The notes beneath the pieces are model-generated. The model worked only from the letters and a program-made list of their open reading frames with translations, was not told the origin of the DNA and ran no database searches. Shown piece after piece: positions 1 to 7,913 of a stretch of DNA of 31,701 nt (the stretch's first letter is position 1; each line of letters starts with the position of its first letter). This DNA comes from JAGPUQ01 sp947084925 (lineage in GTDB: Bacteria > Pseudomonadota > Gammaproteobacteria > Pseudomonadales > Porticoccaceae): positions 1-31,701 of the forward strand of contig CAMTUJ010000041.1 of assembly GCA_947084925.1 (NCBI GenBank), read 5' to 3'. The position numbers were made by a program, and so were the translations under genes.

Positions 1-809
1 CGTTTGGCGAGCTGCCCCAGCGCGTAGGTGGTGGCAAACGAAAAGGCCATCCCGGTGGCCGCGCCACCCACCTTGCCGAAGGTCTTGCCGGCTACCTTGC
101 CGAGCAGCCCGCCCAGCAGCTTGCGGCCGAACTGTTCGAGATACTGCGAGGTCAGCCCCACCCCGGCGGCAGCGATGAATTCCTTGATGTGCCCCTGATC
201 GAGGGCGACTCCGTGCGCCTTGCCGATGCCATACACCATCTTGATCTGCAACGGGATGATGGCCATCGACGCCCAGGACTGCGGCAGCAGTTCCAGCGCG
301 CCGTTCATCAGGGCGTAATTTAGGATGGACTTGTCCAGTTCCGCGTCCGCGACATTCGGCTGCGCCGCCACCACCGGGCCGGGCGCGGCGACGCCGGCGG
401 CTGCCACTGCGGCGGGCGCGGCGGCCTCGGCAAGATCGACGATGGCGTCGGCATCAGCCTCGAAGGCGGCGGCCTGCCCCGCATCAAGCTTGAGCAGGGC
501 TTTCAGCTCGTTCAGGAAGCGGTGCTCGGCCTCGCTCTGGCGGCCGTCGGCATCGCACACGCAGACCGCCATTTCATAAGCCAACTGGCGCTCGCCGGGG
601 TCTTGCAACGCGGCGGCGACGGCTGCCAGGCTCACCCGCTTGAGCAGCACGTCCTGGTAGAGCCGAGCCAGGTCGGGCGCGCCGGATTCACCGCCAAAGG
701 ATTCGGCGATGCGGCGGATTTCCTCGCGCTCGCGGTCGTGCTTGGCGCCGTCGGCGAAGGCAGCATGCAGGGCAATGGCAAGGATGGATTTGTGCTGTTC
801 AGGGTTCAT
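1..809 (-). CDS. TerB-like / DUF697 protein, copy 1 (C-terminus beyond window)
   Basis: The reading frame is open from the ATG at 807-809 to the window edge (269 codons), so the C-terminus is missing. The N-terminal ~60 residues (MNPEQHKSILAIALHAAFAD, then KHDREREEIRRIAESF) look like a TerB/DjlA-type helical domain with the usual acidic 'ADG...ER..i..ia' pattern. A second TerB-like half (CVCDADGRQSEAEHRFL) follows, then an Ala/Pro-rich linker. The C-terminal part (SWASMAIIPLQIKMVYGIGK, HIKEFIAAAGVG) resembles the DUF697 membrane-associated domain of YcjF. A ribosome site (GGAAACAGG) precedes the ATG. It is the last visible gene of the minus-strand array and is the most intact of three related copies; the others are at 3504-3725 and 6077-6937. 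The family assignment rests on motif recall. The role is unknown and is inferred to be membrane stress because of the TerC, TelA and XpaC neighbours. Confidence 0.72.
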   Translation of the reverse strand, partial: MNPEQHKSILAIALHAAFADGAKHDREREEIRRIAESFGGESGAPDLARLYQDVLLKRVSLAAVAAALQDPGERQLAYEMAVCVCDADGRQSEAEHRFLNELKALLKLDAGQAAAFEADADAIVDLAEAAAPAAVAAAGVAAPGPVVAAQPNVADAELDKSILNYALMNGALELLPQSWASMAIIPLQIKMVYGIGKAHGVALDQGHIKEFIAAAGVGLTSQYLEQFGRKLLGGLLGKVAGKTFGKVGGAATGMAFSFATTYALGQLAK

Positions 810-844
810 GGCCTGTTTCCGAAAGGTTCGTGCTGGTGAAGAAA

Positions 845-913
845 ATAGGGCGGCCCGAGAGCAGGGCGCACGAGCCGCTGCGCCCGGGCAGGATCTTCAG
901 CCCCTCGCCCTAT
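845..913. repeat. Nested inverted repeat between two operon genes
   Basis: The 118-nt gap between the amphi-Trp gene and TerB-DUF697 copy 1 holds an outer inverted repeat, ATAGGGCG (845-852) with CGCCCTAT (906-913). Inside it is a perfect 7-bp hairpin, GGGCGCA (864-870) with TGCGCCC (879-885), with an 8-nt loop. There is no T-tract, so it is not a standard intrinsic terminator. It could be an mRNA processing or attenuation structure, or a REP-like element. Confidence 0.4.
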
Positions 914-928
914 CGCTGCCGCATGGGC

Positions 929-1156
929 TTACTGCGGGTTTGACCATTTGATCTGGAACTCGATTTCCTCCGTATCGCCTTCCCGTTCGTGCTCGATATT
1001 GCAGACCGCACGCACAGGCACTGAAATTCTTTCCCCCGCGATCTGGATTTCAAAGCGTTCGCCCTGTTCGAGCGCATCGGCCAAGCGCCGCAACTTCGCA
1101 ATGAATTCCGGCAAGGGGTAGGTCTTTTCCACATCTCTTTCAGGTTTGCTGTTCAT
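929..1156 (-). CDS. amphi-Trp domain protein, copy 1
   Basis: This is a 75-residue protein. A helical N-terminal part (EFIAKLRRLADALEQGERFE) is followed by a beta-rich part with the alternating pattern IQIAGERISVPV, then EIEFQIKWSNPQ at the C-terminus with its single Trp. This matches the small amphi-Trp domain family, as I recall it; the function is unknown. A second copy at 8267-8506 shares the LRRLA.ALE.GERF.IQ.AG.RI.VP core and IEHEREG..EEIEFQ. It sits between telA and TerB-DUF697 copy 1 on the same strand, so it is probably co-transcribed. Confidence 0.7.
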   Translation of the reverse strand: MNSKPERDVEKTYPLPEFIAKLRRLADALEQGERFEIQIAGERISVPVRAVCNIEHEREGDTEEIEFQIKWSNPQ

Positions 1157-1268
1157 GCTTGTTGGCCTTTCATTCGGTTAAAACGCGGACGCATAAAGGT
1201 TTCCACTGCTTCAGAGCTTGCGCGCGATGATGCCTGCCGCACGCGCGGGTTCGTCTTCTGTGTCGTGT

Positions 1269-2426
1269 TCATCGTGCGTTGCCCTGGTCGCCAACCGCCG
1301 CCGTCCTGGCGCCCTCCTTCGCCCGTGCGCTGGCACTGACAAGGGTTTTGCGCAGCTCCGCCTCCAGCGTCTGAAGCTGGGTCGCCGCCTCGGCGCGTTT
1401 GCTGCGTCCTTCATCGGCAATGCGCAAGCTCTCCTCGATGGTCTCGATCAGTGTGGCGTTGGCCTGTTTGACCGCCTCGATATCGAACACGCCGCGTTCG
1501 ATTTCGCTGCGTGCCTCGGCATTGCCCTGCTTGAGGTTTTCGGCATTGGCCTTGAGCAATTCGTTGGTGAGATCGCTGGCCGAGCGGATGGTCTGGGCCG
1601 CCTCGCGCGAGCGATGGATGGTCACCGCCTGCGCCAGTTGCTGCCGCCACAGCGGCAGGGTGTTGGCGGTGGTGGAGACGATCTTGCCGATCAACCCCTT
1701 GTCGTTCTCCTGTACCAGGCGAATGCTGGGCAGGCTCTGCATGGCCACCTGACGGGTCAGTCTGAGGTCATGCACGCGCCGCTCCAGGGCGTCACGGCTG
1801 GCGCGCAGATCGCGCAAGCGCTGGGCCTCGATCACCGCCTCGCTCGCTGCCGCCGCGCGCGCCAGCTCCGGGATGATGTTCTCGTCGAGCTGCCTCAGCT
1901 TCTCCTCCCCCGCCACGATGTAGCGTTCCAGGTGGTGAAAGTATTCGAGATTGGCGGCGTAGAGGCGATCCAGCGACGCGATGTCCGTGAGCAGTTGCGT
2001 CTTGTGACGATCAAGATCATCGCCGATGGCGTCGATCTGGTTGCGCACTTCCTCATAGCGCTGGAGGAACCGGGCCATCGGCTTGGTCTTGCCGATCAGG
2101 CGCGCGAACAAACCGGGCTTGCGTTGCGGATCCAGTTCCCCCAGATCGAAGCCCCGCACCGTACCCATCATGCGGTTGAGCGCATCGCCGGCAGGCCCCG
2201 TGTCCTTGTTGCGCACGCCCTCCAGCATCTCATCGGAGATGCTGGCCAACTGCTGCTGGGCGGGAGCGCCGAAGTAGAGCAGGGAGTGACTGTCATCGAG
2301 GTCGATCTCCTGGATCAATGCATCCATCGCCGCGCGCTCGGCCGGGGCTGCCTGCTGGTAGCGCGCGGGCGCCTTGCCCTGCAGCAGGTCGATTTCAATG
2401 GTCTTGAGTTCGGTTTCGTCAATCAT
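1269..2426 (-). CDS. telA: TelA family toxic-anion resistance protein
   Basis: The product has 385 residues, the normal length for the TelA/KlaA family (tellurite and other toxic-anion resistance, also linked to antimicrobial and cell-envelope stress). It is almost wholly helical and soluble, with long coiled-coil stretches, and lacks a signal peptide. Family-like segments include the central SLPSIRLVQENDKGLIGKI, TTANTLPLWRQQLAQAV and the following TNELLKANAENLKQGNAEA. The N-terminal part (GLFARLIGKTKPMARFLQRY) also fits. The gene starts 35 nt after xpaC on the same strand. XpaC-TelA pairs are a known recurrent arrangement, as is TelA near TerC and TerB genes, which are also present here. The molecular mechanism of TelA is not established. 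Confidence 0.88.
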   Translation of the reverse strand: MIDETELKTIEIDLLQGKAPARYQQAAPAERAAMDALIQEIDLDDSHSLLYFGAPAQQQLASISDEMLEGVRNKDTGPAGDALNRMMGTVRGFDLGELDPQRKPGLFARLIGKTKPMARFLQRYEEVRNQIDAIGDDLDRHKTQLLTDIASLDRLYAANLEYFHHLERYIVAGEEKLRQLDENIIPELARAAAASEAVIEAQRLRDLRASRDALERRVHDLRLTRQVAMQSLPSIRLVQENDKGLIGKIVSTTANTLPLWRQQLAQAVTIHRSREAAQTIRSASDLTNELLKANAENLKQGNAEARSEIERGVFDIEAVKQANATLIETIEESLRIADEGRSKRAEAATQLQTLEAELRKTLVSASARAKEGARTAAVGDQGNAR

Positions 2427-2461
2427 GGTGCGTGCTCATCTATGATTCATGGCTTCATGCG

Positions 2462-3436
2462 TCAATCCAGACCCTCGCGCCTGAGCTGGGTCTCCAGTAC
2501 TTCCATCTGCACATCGAGGTCACGCAGGTCGTGATCCAGCAGTCGCTGGTGCTGCTGCCCGAACACCTCTTCGATGGTGATCAGTATGCGGCGGAAATTG
2601 GCCTCCAGCGGATGGGTTCTCGCATCGGCATGGGCCTCGGCATAGCCGCTGACCACCCGCTGGGCGCCGTCCAGATAGGTGTTGAGAAACTTGCGTGCGC
2701 GGCGCACATCCCGTGGATCACGGGCGATCTCCGACAGAATCTGTCGCGCCAGGCCGATGATGCGGGTCAGGCGCTGGTTCAGCTCCGGCTGCCGGATGCG
2801 GCCACCCGCCTGCTCGATCGCCAGAATCTTCTGCTCGGCCTGTTGCAGCGCCGCGGTGACATACCGGACGTTGCCGTCCCGACTCTCCACGACGACCGCT
2901 TGCCGGTGTGGATCAAGACCGTAGAGCAGGACAAAGGCGGCAAATGCGCCCACTCCGAAGGCCAATGCAATGGGCAGGCCCTGACCGGCGCCCGCATAGG
3001 CAGTCCAGGCCGTCGCCAGCGCGACCGTCAGCCCGCCCAGGGTCTTGAACGGCCAGCGGGCGGCGGTCTGGAAGCACTGCTGCCGTTGGCTCGCCTCCTG
3101 TTGAAAGCCGTGGCGGGCCAGCATGGCGCCCGCCAGAAACAGACCGTAGGCGCCCGCGTTGGCCACCAGGGCCGTGAACTGGCCACTGGCCAGCGCGATC
3201 ACCGTGGCGGGAATCAGGGGCAAGGGCAGCAGCCAGAGCAGCCGGGCCTTGCGCGGCGCGCGGGCGGCCGCTTGCCGCCTGCGCTGACGGTAGTCCTGAA
3301 CCACCGTTGCCGTCTGCCGAGCCCGCTGTTCCAGCCCGGCCGCACCCTTGGGCAGCCAGCGGGCGGCAAGATTCGCGCCCTCCCGGGCCACTGCTTCAAG
3401 CACCTGGGGCCACGCTGGTCGAGGTCGCCTTGCCAT
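2462..3436 (-). CDS. XpaC-like (5-bromo-4-chloroindolyl phosphate hydrolysis family) membrane protein
   Basis: The product has 324 residues. The N-terminus (residues 1-60) is basic and rich in Arg and Ala. Hydrophobic segments follow between residues ~65 and ~155 (LLWLLPLPLIPATVIALA, YGLFLAGAML, IALAFGVGAFAAFVLLYGLD), and then a long helical cytoplasmic region. It ends in VFGQQHQRLLDHDLRDLDVQ and MEVLETQL, as in the XpaC family, whose name comes from an indirect phosphatase phenotype and not from a proven enzyme activity. The ATG at 3434-3436 lies 2 nt after the stop of the 29-codon upstream ORF, implying coupled translation. Partnership with the downstream TelA is inferred from the conserved xpaC-telA pairing. 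Confidence 0.8.
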   Translation of the reverse strand: MARRPRPAWPQVLEAVAREGANLAARWLPKGAAGLEQRARQTATVVQDYRQRRRQAAARAPRKARLLWLLPLPLIPATVIALASGQFTALVANAGAYGLFLAGAMLARHGFQQEASQRQQCFQTAARWPFKTLGGLTVALATAWTAYAGAGQGLPIALAFGVGAFAAFVLLYGLDPHRQAVVVESRDGNVRYVTAALQQAEQKILAIEQAGGRIRQPELNQRLTRIIGLARQILSEIARDPRDVRRARKFLNTYLDGAQRVVSGYAEAHADARTHPLEANFRRILITIEEVFGQQHQRLLDHDLRDLDVQMEVLETQLRREGLD

Positions 3437-3438
3437 GG

Positions 3439-3528
3439 CTACACGGCCAACAGAGCCTGCCAGGTCGTCACCCCGACGGTGCCGAACAGCAGGATCAGTC
3501 CGATCAGTTTACGCAGGATTTTAGGCAT
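3439..3528 (-). CDS. 29-residue single-pass membrane peptide
   Basis: A short ORF beginning MPKILRKLIGLILLFG encodes a positively charged start followed by one hydrophobic helix, ending LLAV-stop. The ATG at 3526-3528 has a strong ribosome site (GGGAGG, 9 nt upstream). The stop is 2 nt before the xpaC ATG, and the ORF overlaps the end of the truncated TerB fragment in another frame. Site quality, spacing and membrane-peptide character support translation. It may be a leader that couples xpaC translation or a small partner of XpaC. No family was recognised. Confidence 0.5.
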   Translation of the reverse strand: MPKILRKLIGLILLFGTVGVTTWQALLAV

Positions 3529-3725
3529 CCTGGCTTTCCTCCCATGAGATTGCCGCGCGGCGAACCGCCCGGCACAGGCGTGCGGCCATCAGCTCCGGCG
3601 GCACCGGCAAAGGATTCGGCGATACGGCGGATGTCCTCGCGCTCGCGGTCGCGCTTGGCGTCGTCAGCAAGAAAGGCAGCATGGCGGGCGATGGCAAGGA
3701 TGGATTTGTGGTGTTCAGCGTTCAT
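3504..3725 (-). pseudogene. Truncated TerB-like fragment, copy 3
   Basis: A 73-codon ORF starts MNAEHHKSILAIARHAAF and continues with RDREREDIRRIAESFAGAAG. It is clearly homologous to the first ~45 residues of the proteins at 1-809 and 6077-6937. After AESFAGAAG the similarity ends in a Gly/Pro-rich tail (GADGRTPVPGGSPRG), and no DUF697 part follows. The ribosome site (CAGGAAG) is still good, so a peptide may be made. It lies between corA and the small membrane peptide and is best read as the 5' remnant of a third gene copy after deletion of the rest. Confidence 0.65.
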
Positions 3726-3865
3726 GACAAGCTTCCTGAAAGAGTGTACGGGTGGGAAAACCATCGCGATCCACCGCTGGGCATTTCATGGACTTTCTCT
3801 CCCGCTGTTGAATGAATCGTGAAAACCGTCTTGTGTGTGCGGTCGACCCTCGTCGCCACGCCCCC

Positions 3866-4813
3866 TCACAGCCACCCCTTGCGTTTGAAATACCAATAAG
3901 GAAGCACCGCCGAACCCGCCATCATCACCAACGCCAGTGGGTAGCCGATGGGCCATGAGAGCTCCGGCATGAATTCGAAGTTCATGCCATAGCTGCTGGC
4001 GATCAGCGTCGGCGGCAGGAAGATCACCGCCGTCACGGAAAATATCTTGATGATCTGGTTCTGTTGGATATTGATGAAACCCTGGGCGGCATCCATCAGG
4101 AAGTTGATCTTGTCGAACACGAAGGTGTTCTGCGGCAGCAGGGATTCAATGTCGCGCAGCAGCTCCCGGCCGCGCTCGGCGAGCGCATCGCTCAACCGTC
4201 CGCGGCGCAGCAGGAAGTTGACCGCGCGCTGGCTGTCCGTCAGGCACAGCCGCAGCGTGCCATTGTGCTGCTCGTAGCGGGCCAGCTCGTCGATGGCCGG
4301 TTCCAGGTCGGTGCGCCGATTCTGTAGCACCCGCTGCGCGACGCGTTCCAGTCCGGCGTGGACCTCTTGCAGGCGGTCTGCCAGACCGTCGAGCTTGAGT
4401 TCGAGCAGGGCAATCATGATCGACGCCGCGTCGCCGACCAAACCCGCGTCGCGCTGGACGCGCAGGCGAAACAGCCGGAATACCGGGCAGTCCCGCTCGC
4501 GCAGGGTGAGCAGGTGGTTGTCGCTCAGCGTGAAGACGACCGTGGTATTGCGCAACTGGCCATCCAGGTCCACCAGAAAATAGGAGCGGACCTGCACGCT
4601 GGTCGTGGTGACGAAAGCGCGCGCGGTCGCCTCGATCTCCTCGACCTCGTCGGCGCTGGGCAGGGGGTGTTCGAACTGCGATTCCACCCAGGCGCGCTCC
4701 TCGTCCGAAGGATCGACGAGGTCGGCCCAGACGGCCTCGCCCAAGCGTCCTGGCAGATCCGTCGGCGGGATCTGTGCCAGACAACCGTTACGCAGGAGAA
4801 AGGCATTCAGCAT
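3866..4813 (-). CDS. corA: CorA family magnesium/cobalt channel
   Basis: The product has 315 residues, essentially the length of enterobacterial CorA. A long cytoplasmic domain is followed by two C-terminal helices. The signature YGMNFEFMPE (GMN motif) lies in the loop after the first helix (IIKIFSVTAVIFLPPTLIAS). The second helix (YPLALVMMAGSAVLPYWYF) is followed by the basic end KRKGWL. The start MLNAFLLRNG at 4811-4813 matches the family; in-frame extension to 5029 adds Arg/Gly-rich sequence without homology and is rejected. It follows the YqaA-ATPase chimera by a 154-nt gap in which I see no gene. It carries Mg2+/Co2+/Ni2+ across the inner membrane. Confidence 0.93.
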   Translation of the reverse strand: MLNAFLLRNGCLAQIPPTDLPGRLGEAVWADLVDPSDEERAWVESQFEHPLPSADEVEEIEATARAFVTTTSVQVRSYFLVDLDGQLRNTTVVFTLSDNHLLTLRERDCPVFRLFRLRVQRDAGLVGDAASIMIALLELKLDGLADRLQEVHAGLERVAQRVLQNRRTDLEPAIDELARYEQHNGTLRLCLTDSQRAVNFLLRRGRLSDALAERGRELLRDIESLLPQNTFVFDKINFLMDAAQGFINIQQNQIIKIFSVTAVIFLPPTLIASSYGMNFEFMPELSWPIGYPLALVMMAGSAVLPYWYFKRKGWL

Positions 4814-4967
4814 GGTCGCTTCCTTGGTTGTCGCATGTATGTCCAGACCACCGCCGCAGGCAGGCTCGAGAACATCCGGGGGATCCGCGCGCCCGATACA
4901 CCCAGCGCGTCCGCCATGGGCGGCAGCGGCGAGCAAGGGGAGCCGCGCCTCAATCCGGGCACGACGG

Positions 4968-6071
4968 TCACGGGTGTCCCCGCTCCGAACTCGCGGCAGG
5001 GTGTGCCCACGCAGCCCAAATTCTTTCACCTAGCTTGCGCAGCTCGTCCAGCAGCAGCACGCTGGCGGCAACGGCGAGCGCCAGACCCCAGTCGGCGAGC
5101 GTCAGATCGGTGGTGCGGAAGATCGTTTGCGCCGGCGCCCAGTGCACCACCAATACCTGCAAGGCCAGCACCGCGGCGAGCGACAGCCACAGCCAGCGGT
5201 TGCGGAAGAAACCGCGGTTGAAGGCCGAGCCGTGTTCGGCGCGGGCGTTGAAGACGTTAAAGAACTGGAACAGCACGAAACTGGTGAAGGCCAGCGTCAG
5301 CGCGTAGGCTTCGCCCCGCGGCTGGGCGTAGCGGAACAAGGCCAGCGTGCCCACCGCCATGGTGAAGCCGTACAGCAGCAGGCGGCCGAGCCGGCGGCGG
5401 GTGAGGATGCGCGCGTCGGTGGACCGGTGCGGGTCTTCCATCACGCCCGGGCGCGCCGGCTCCACCCCCAGGCTCATCGCCGGCGGGCCGTCCATGATGA
5501 TGTTGATCCACAGGATCTGGATGGCGGTGAACGGTAGGGGCCAGCCCAGGCGGTCGATGTACCGGTGCAGCGCCGCCTCCATGCGCGCCCCGCCCCAGGC
5601 CATCAACCCGGCGACCAGAAAGAAGCGCGCCCCGCGCCCGATCAGCGAGGCCAGGGTGAAGGGCAACAGCGCCATCGACAGGGCGCCGGCGACGATGGTG
5701 AATACCTTGTAGGGAATCGGTGAAAAACCGGCGATGAAGATTGCCCAGAAGCCCCATTCCCCGAACCAGCCCACCGCCCTTTGATAAGTCCCCCAGTAGC
5801 GGGACTCGCGCAGCCAGGGCTCGATGGCATCGAAGGCGAAATAGCCGATTGCATAACCGAACAGGCCGCCGGCCACCGAAGCCAGCGTGGTCAGCAGGGC
5901 GAGCCGCCACGCCCGCCGCGGGTCGGCAAGGCACATCGGCGCCAGCATCACGTCCGGCGGAATGGGAAAGAACGACGATTCGGCGAAACTCATGCCGCCC
6001 AGGTACCACGGCGCATGCCGATGCCGCGACCAGAGCATCGCGCGCCGGTAGAGCTGAGAAAATATCCGCAT
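4968..6071 (-). CDS. Chimeric membrane protein: YqaA/DedA-like domain fused to P-type ATPase C-terminal domain
   Basis: The protein has 367 residues in one uninterrupted frame. Residues 1-~177 are a YqaA-type member of the DedA/VTT family, with the paired re-entrant motifs SSFFPIPPDVMLAPM (~32-46) and AGFSPIPYKVFTIVAGA (~114-130). From residue ~178 the sequence becomes the C-terminal membrane domain of a Ca2+/PMR1-like P-type ATPase. PLPFTAIQILWINIIMDGPP (178-197) is the M5-M6 region with the ion-binding N and D of the family, and LTLAFTSFVLFQFFNVFNAR belongs to later helices. The A, P and N domains (DKTGT phosphorylation motif) and M1-M4 are absent, so it cannot be a working ATPase pump. The ATG (6069-6071) is 5 nt after the preceding stop. 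It is most simply a deletion fusion of two adjacent genes. Whether it folds or works is unknown. Confidence 0.8.
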   Translation of the reverse strand: MRIFSQLYRRAMLWSRHRHAPWYLGGMSFAESSFFPIPPDVMLAPMCLADPRRAWRLALLTTLASVAGGLFGYAIGYFAFDAIEPWLRESRYWGTYQRAVGWFGEWGFWAIFIAGFSPIPYKVFTIVAGALSMALLPFTLASLIGRGARFFLVAGLMAWGGARMEAALHRYIDRLGWPLPFTAIQILWINIIMDGPPAMSLGVEPARPGVMEDPHRSTDARILTRRRLGRLLLYGFTMAVGTLALFRYAQPRGEAYALTLAFTSFVLFQFFNVFNARAEHGSAFNRGFFRNRWLWLSLAAVLALQVLVVHWAPAQTIFRTTDLTLADWGLALAVAASVLLLDELRKLGERIWAAWAHPAASSERGHP

Positions 6072-6076
6072 AGCCG

Positions 6077-6937
6077 TCACGCGCCTCGAACCATTGCCAT
6101 GATCTGGCCGGCATCGAGCGTGCTCGCCTGTTGTTGAATCTGTAGCAGATATTGCGCCTGCATCTGCTTGGCCGGACCGAGCAGGTTCTGGAAAATGTCG
6201 CGCAGGCTGGCGGTGCTCATCACCCACCCGCCGGCGTAATAGCGCTTGGCGAGCTGCCCCAGTGCGTAGATGGTGGCGAAGGAGAGCACCATACCGGTGG
6301 CCGCGTTGCCCACCTTGCCGAAGTCCTGCCCGCTGCCTTGCCCGGCAGTCGGCCCAGCAGCTTGCGGCCGAACTGCTCGAGATATTGCGAGGTCGGCCCC
6401 ACCCCGGCGGTGGCGATAAATTCCTTGATGTGGCCTTGGTCGAGTTCGACGCCACAAGCCTTGCCGATGCTGTAGATCATCTTGATCTGCAACAGAATCA
6501 TAGCCATCGACGCCCAGGATTGCGGCATCAGTTCCAGGACGCCGTTGAGCACGGCGGCGGAGGATCGACTTGTTCAGTTCCGCCTCGGACACGTTCGGCT
6601 GCACCACCACCGGGCCGGGAGTCACTGCACCTGCCACAACAGCGGAGACGGCGGCCTCGCCCAGATCGACGATTGCGTCGGCGTCGCACACGCACACCGC
6701 CATTTCATACGCCAACTGGCGCTCGCGGGAGTCGGTCAGCGCGGCGGCGGCTTCCAGGCTGATGCGCAGGAGCAGCGCGTCCTCGTAGAGCCGGGCCAGA
6801 TTGGGCGCGCCGGTATCGGTGCCCAGGGAATCGGCGATGCGGCGGATACCTTCGCGCTCGCGGTCGTGCTTGGCGCTGCCGGCGAAGGCCGCGTACAGAA
6901 CAACGACGAGAATGGCTCGTTGCTGTTCGGGGTTCAT
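6077..6937 (-). pseudogene. TerB-like / DUF697 protein, copy 2, degraded by one deletion and two frameshifts
   Basis: The open frame runs 286 codons from MNPEQQRAILVVVLYAAF but its middle is not homologous to copy 1. Three changes stand out. (i) 33 codons present in copy 1 (between CVCDAD and DAIVDLAEAA) are missing. (ii) A 2-nt loss near 6555-6560 shifts the frame, so the next ~78 codons read as Arg-rich nonsense while the real DUF697 sequence (PQSWASMAMILLQIKMIYSI) continues in another frame. (iii) A 1-nt loss at ~6323 restores the frame, giving FGKVGNAATGMVLSFATIYA and a normal C-terminus ending DAGQIMAMVRGA. The N-terminal TerB-like part and the last ~85 residues are intact. The ribosome site (GAGGAG) is good. 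It is either a decaying gene or a sequence with local errors. It lies 19 nt after terC. Confidence 0.75.
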
Positions 6938-6956
6938 CGCCGGGATCTCCTCTCAT

Positions 6957-7913
6957 TCATGTCTTGCGCGTCGCGATCAAACTAGCGACCACGCTTGACC
7001 CGATCAACACGACAACGATGGCCAGCGAAGCGGCCACCGGCATGTGGTACCAGGGCGTGATCAGCATCTTGGCACCGATGAAGGTGAGCACCATGGCCAG
7101 GCCATATTTCAGCAGGTGGAAGCGATCCGCCACGTCGGCCATCAAAAAATACAACGCCCGCAGCCCCAGGATGGCGAAGATGTTGGAGGTGAAGACGATG
7201 AACGGATCGGTGGTGATGGCGAAGATGGCCGGGATGGAGTCCACGGCGAACACCAGGTCGGAGACCTCGATCAGGATCAGCACCAGGAACAGCGGCGTGA
7301 AAGAGCGCACGCCATCCTTCATCACGGTGAATTTCTCGCCGTGATCGCCCTCGGCGATGCGCAAATGGCGGCGCGCGAATTTCAGTACCGGGTTCTTCTC
7401 CAGATCGGGCGTTTTTTCCGCCATCACCAGCATGCGCATGCCGGTAACCACCAGGAAGAAACCGAACAGATAGAGCACCCAGGAAAACTCCCGCACCACC
7501 CAGGCGCCGGCCAGGATCATGATGGCGCGCATGACGATGGCGCCCAGCACGCCGTAGATCAGCACTCGGCGCTGGTATTCGGCGGCGATGTGGAAGGACG
7601 AAAAAATCAGCAGGAACACGAACACGTTGTCCACCGACAGCGATTTCTCGATCAGGTAACCGGTGAGGAATTCCAATGCCTTCTGGTCGGCAATCTCCGG
7701 CCCGACGCTGCCGTTCAGATGCCACCACAGGCCGGCATTGAAAAGCAGCGCGAGGCTTATCCAGACCGCCGACCAGGTCGCCGCCTCCTTGACGCCCACC
7801 CTGTGCGCCTTGCGGCCGCCGAACACGAACAGGTCCAGCGCCAGCATGACCAGCACGAAGGCGATGAAGGCACCCCACATCCAGGGCTCGCCGATGGAGA
7901 TCGTGTTGTTCAT
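6957..7913 (-). CDS. TerC family integral membrane protein (Alx-like)
   Basis: The product has 318 residues with about nine hydrophobic helices. Signature acidic-in-membrane motifs are SLSVDNVFVFLLIFSSF (~91-107) and LILIEVSDLVFAVDSIPAIF, both typical of TerC/Alx/YceF proteins. Members are linked to metal (Mn2+) export or metallation of exported proteins, to pH stress, and to tellurite resistance in the ter operon. The ATG (7911-7913) overlaps the stop of the DUF1232 gene (ATGA), and it has no strong ribosome site of its own, so translation is probably coupled. The overall length and lack of a CBS domain point to the Alx-type branch. The substrate is not shown by sequence. Confidence 0.92.
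   Translation of the reverse strand: MNNTISIGEPWMWGAFIAFVLVMLALDLFVFGGRKAHRVGVKEAATWSAVWISLALLFNAGLWWHLNGSVGPEIADQKALEFLTGYLIEKSLSVDNVFVFLLIFSSFHIAAEYQRRVLIYGVLGAIVMRAIMILAGAWVVREFSWVLYLFGFFLVVTGMRMLVMAEKTPDLEKNPVLKFARRHLRIAEGDHGEKFTVMKDGVRSFTPLFLVLILIEVSDLVFAVDSIPAIFAITTDPFIVFTSNIFAILGLRALYFLMADVADRFHLLKYGLAMVLTFIGAKMLITPWYHMPVAASLAIVVVLIGSSVVASLIATRKT

Noticed and set aside
1218..3547. Long plus-strand frames opposite telA and xpaC
   Set aside because: Antisense shadows; the minus strand encodes recognisable proteins with ribosome sites.
4814..5029. In-frame N-terminal extension of CorA
   Set aside because: The extension is Arg/Gly-rich and non-homologous; the MLNAFLLRNG start gives the family length.
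4968..6455. A 495-codon version of the YqaA-ATPase chimera starting at 6455
   Set aside because: The upstream part reads the TerB-DUF697 gene in a wrong frame; the ATG at 6069-6071 begins the YqaA homology and follows the previous stop by 5 nt.
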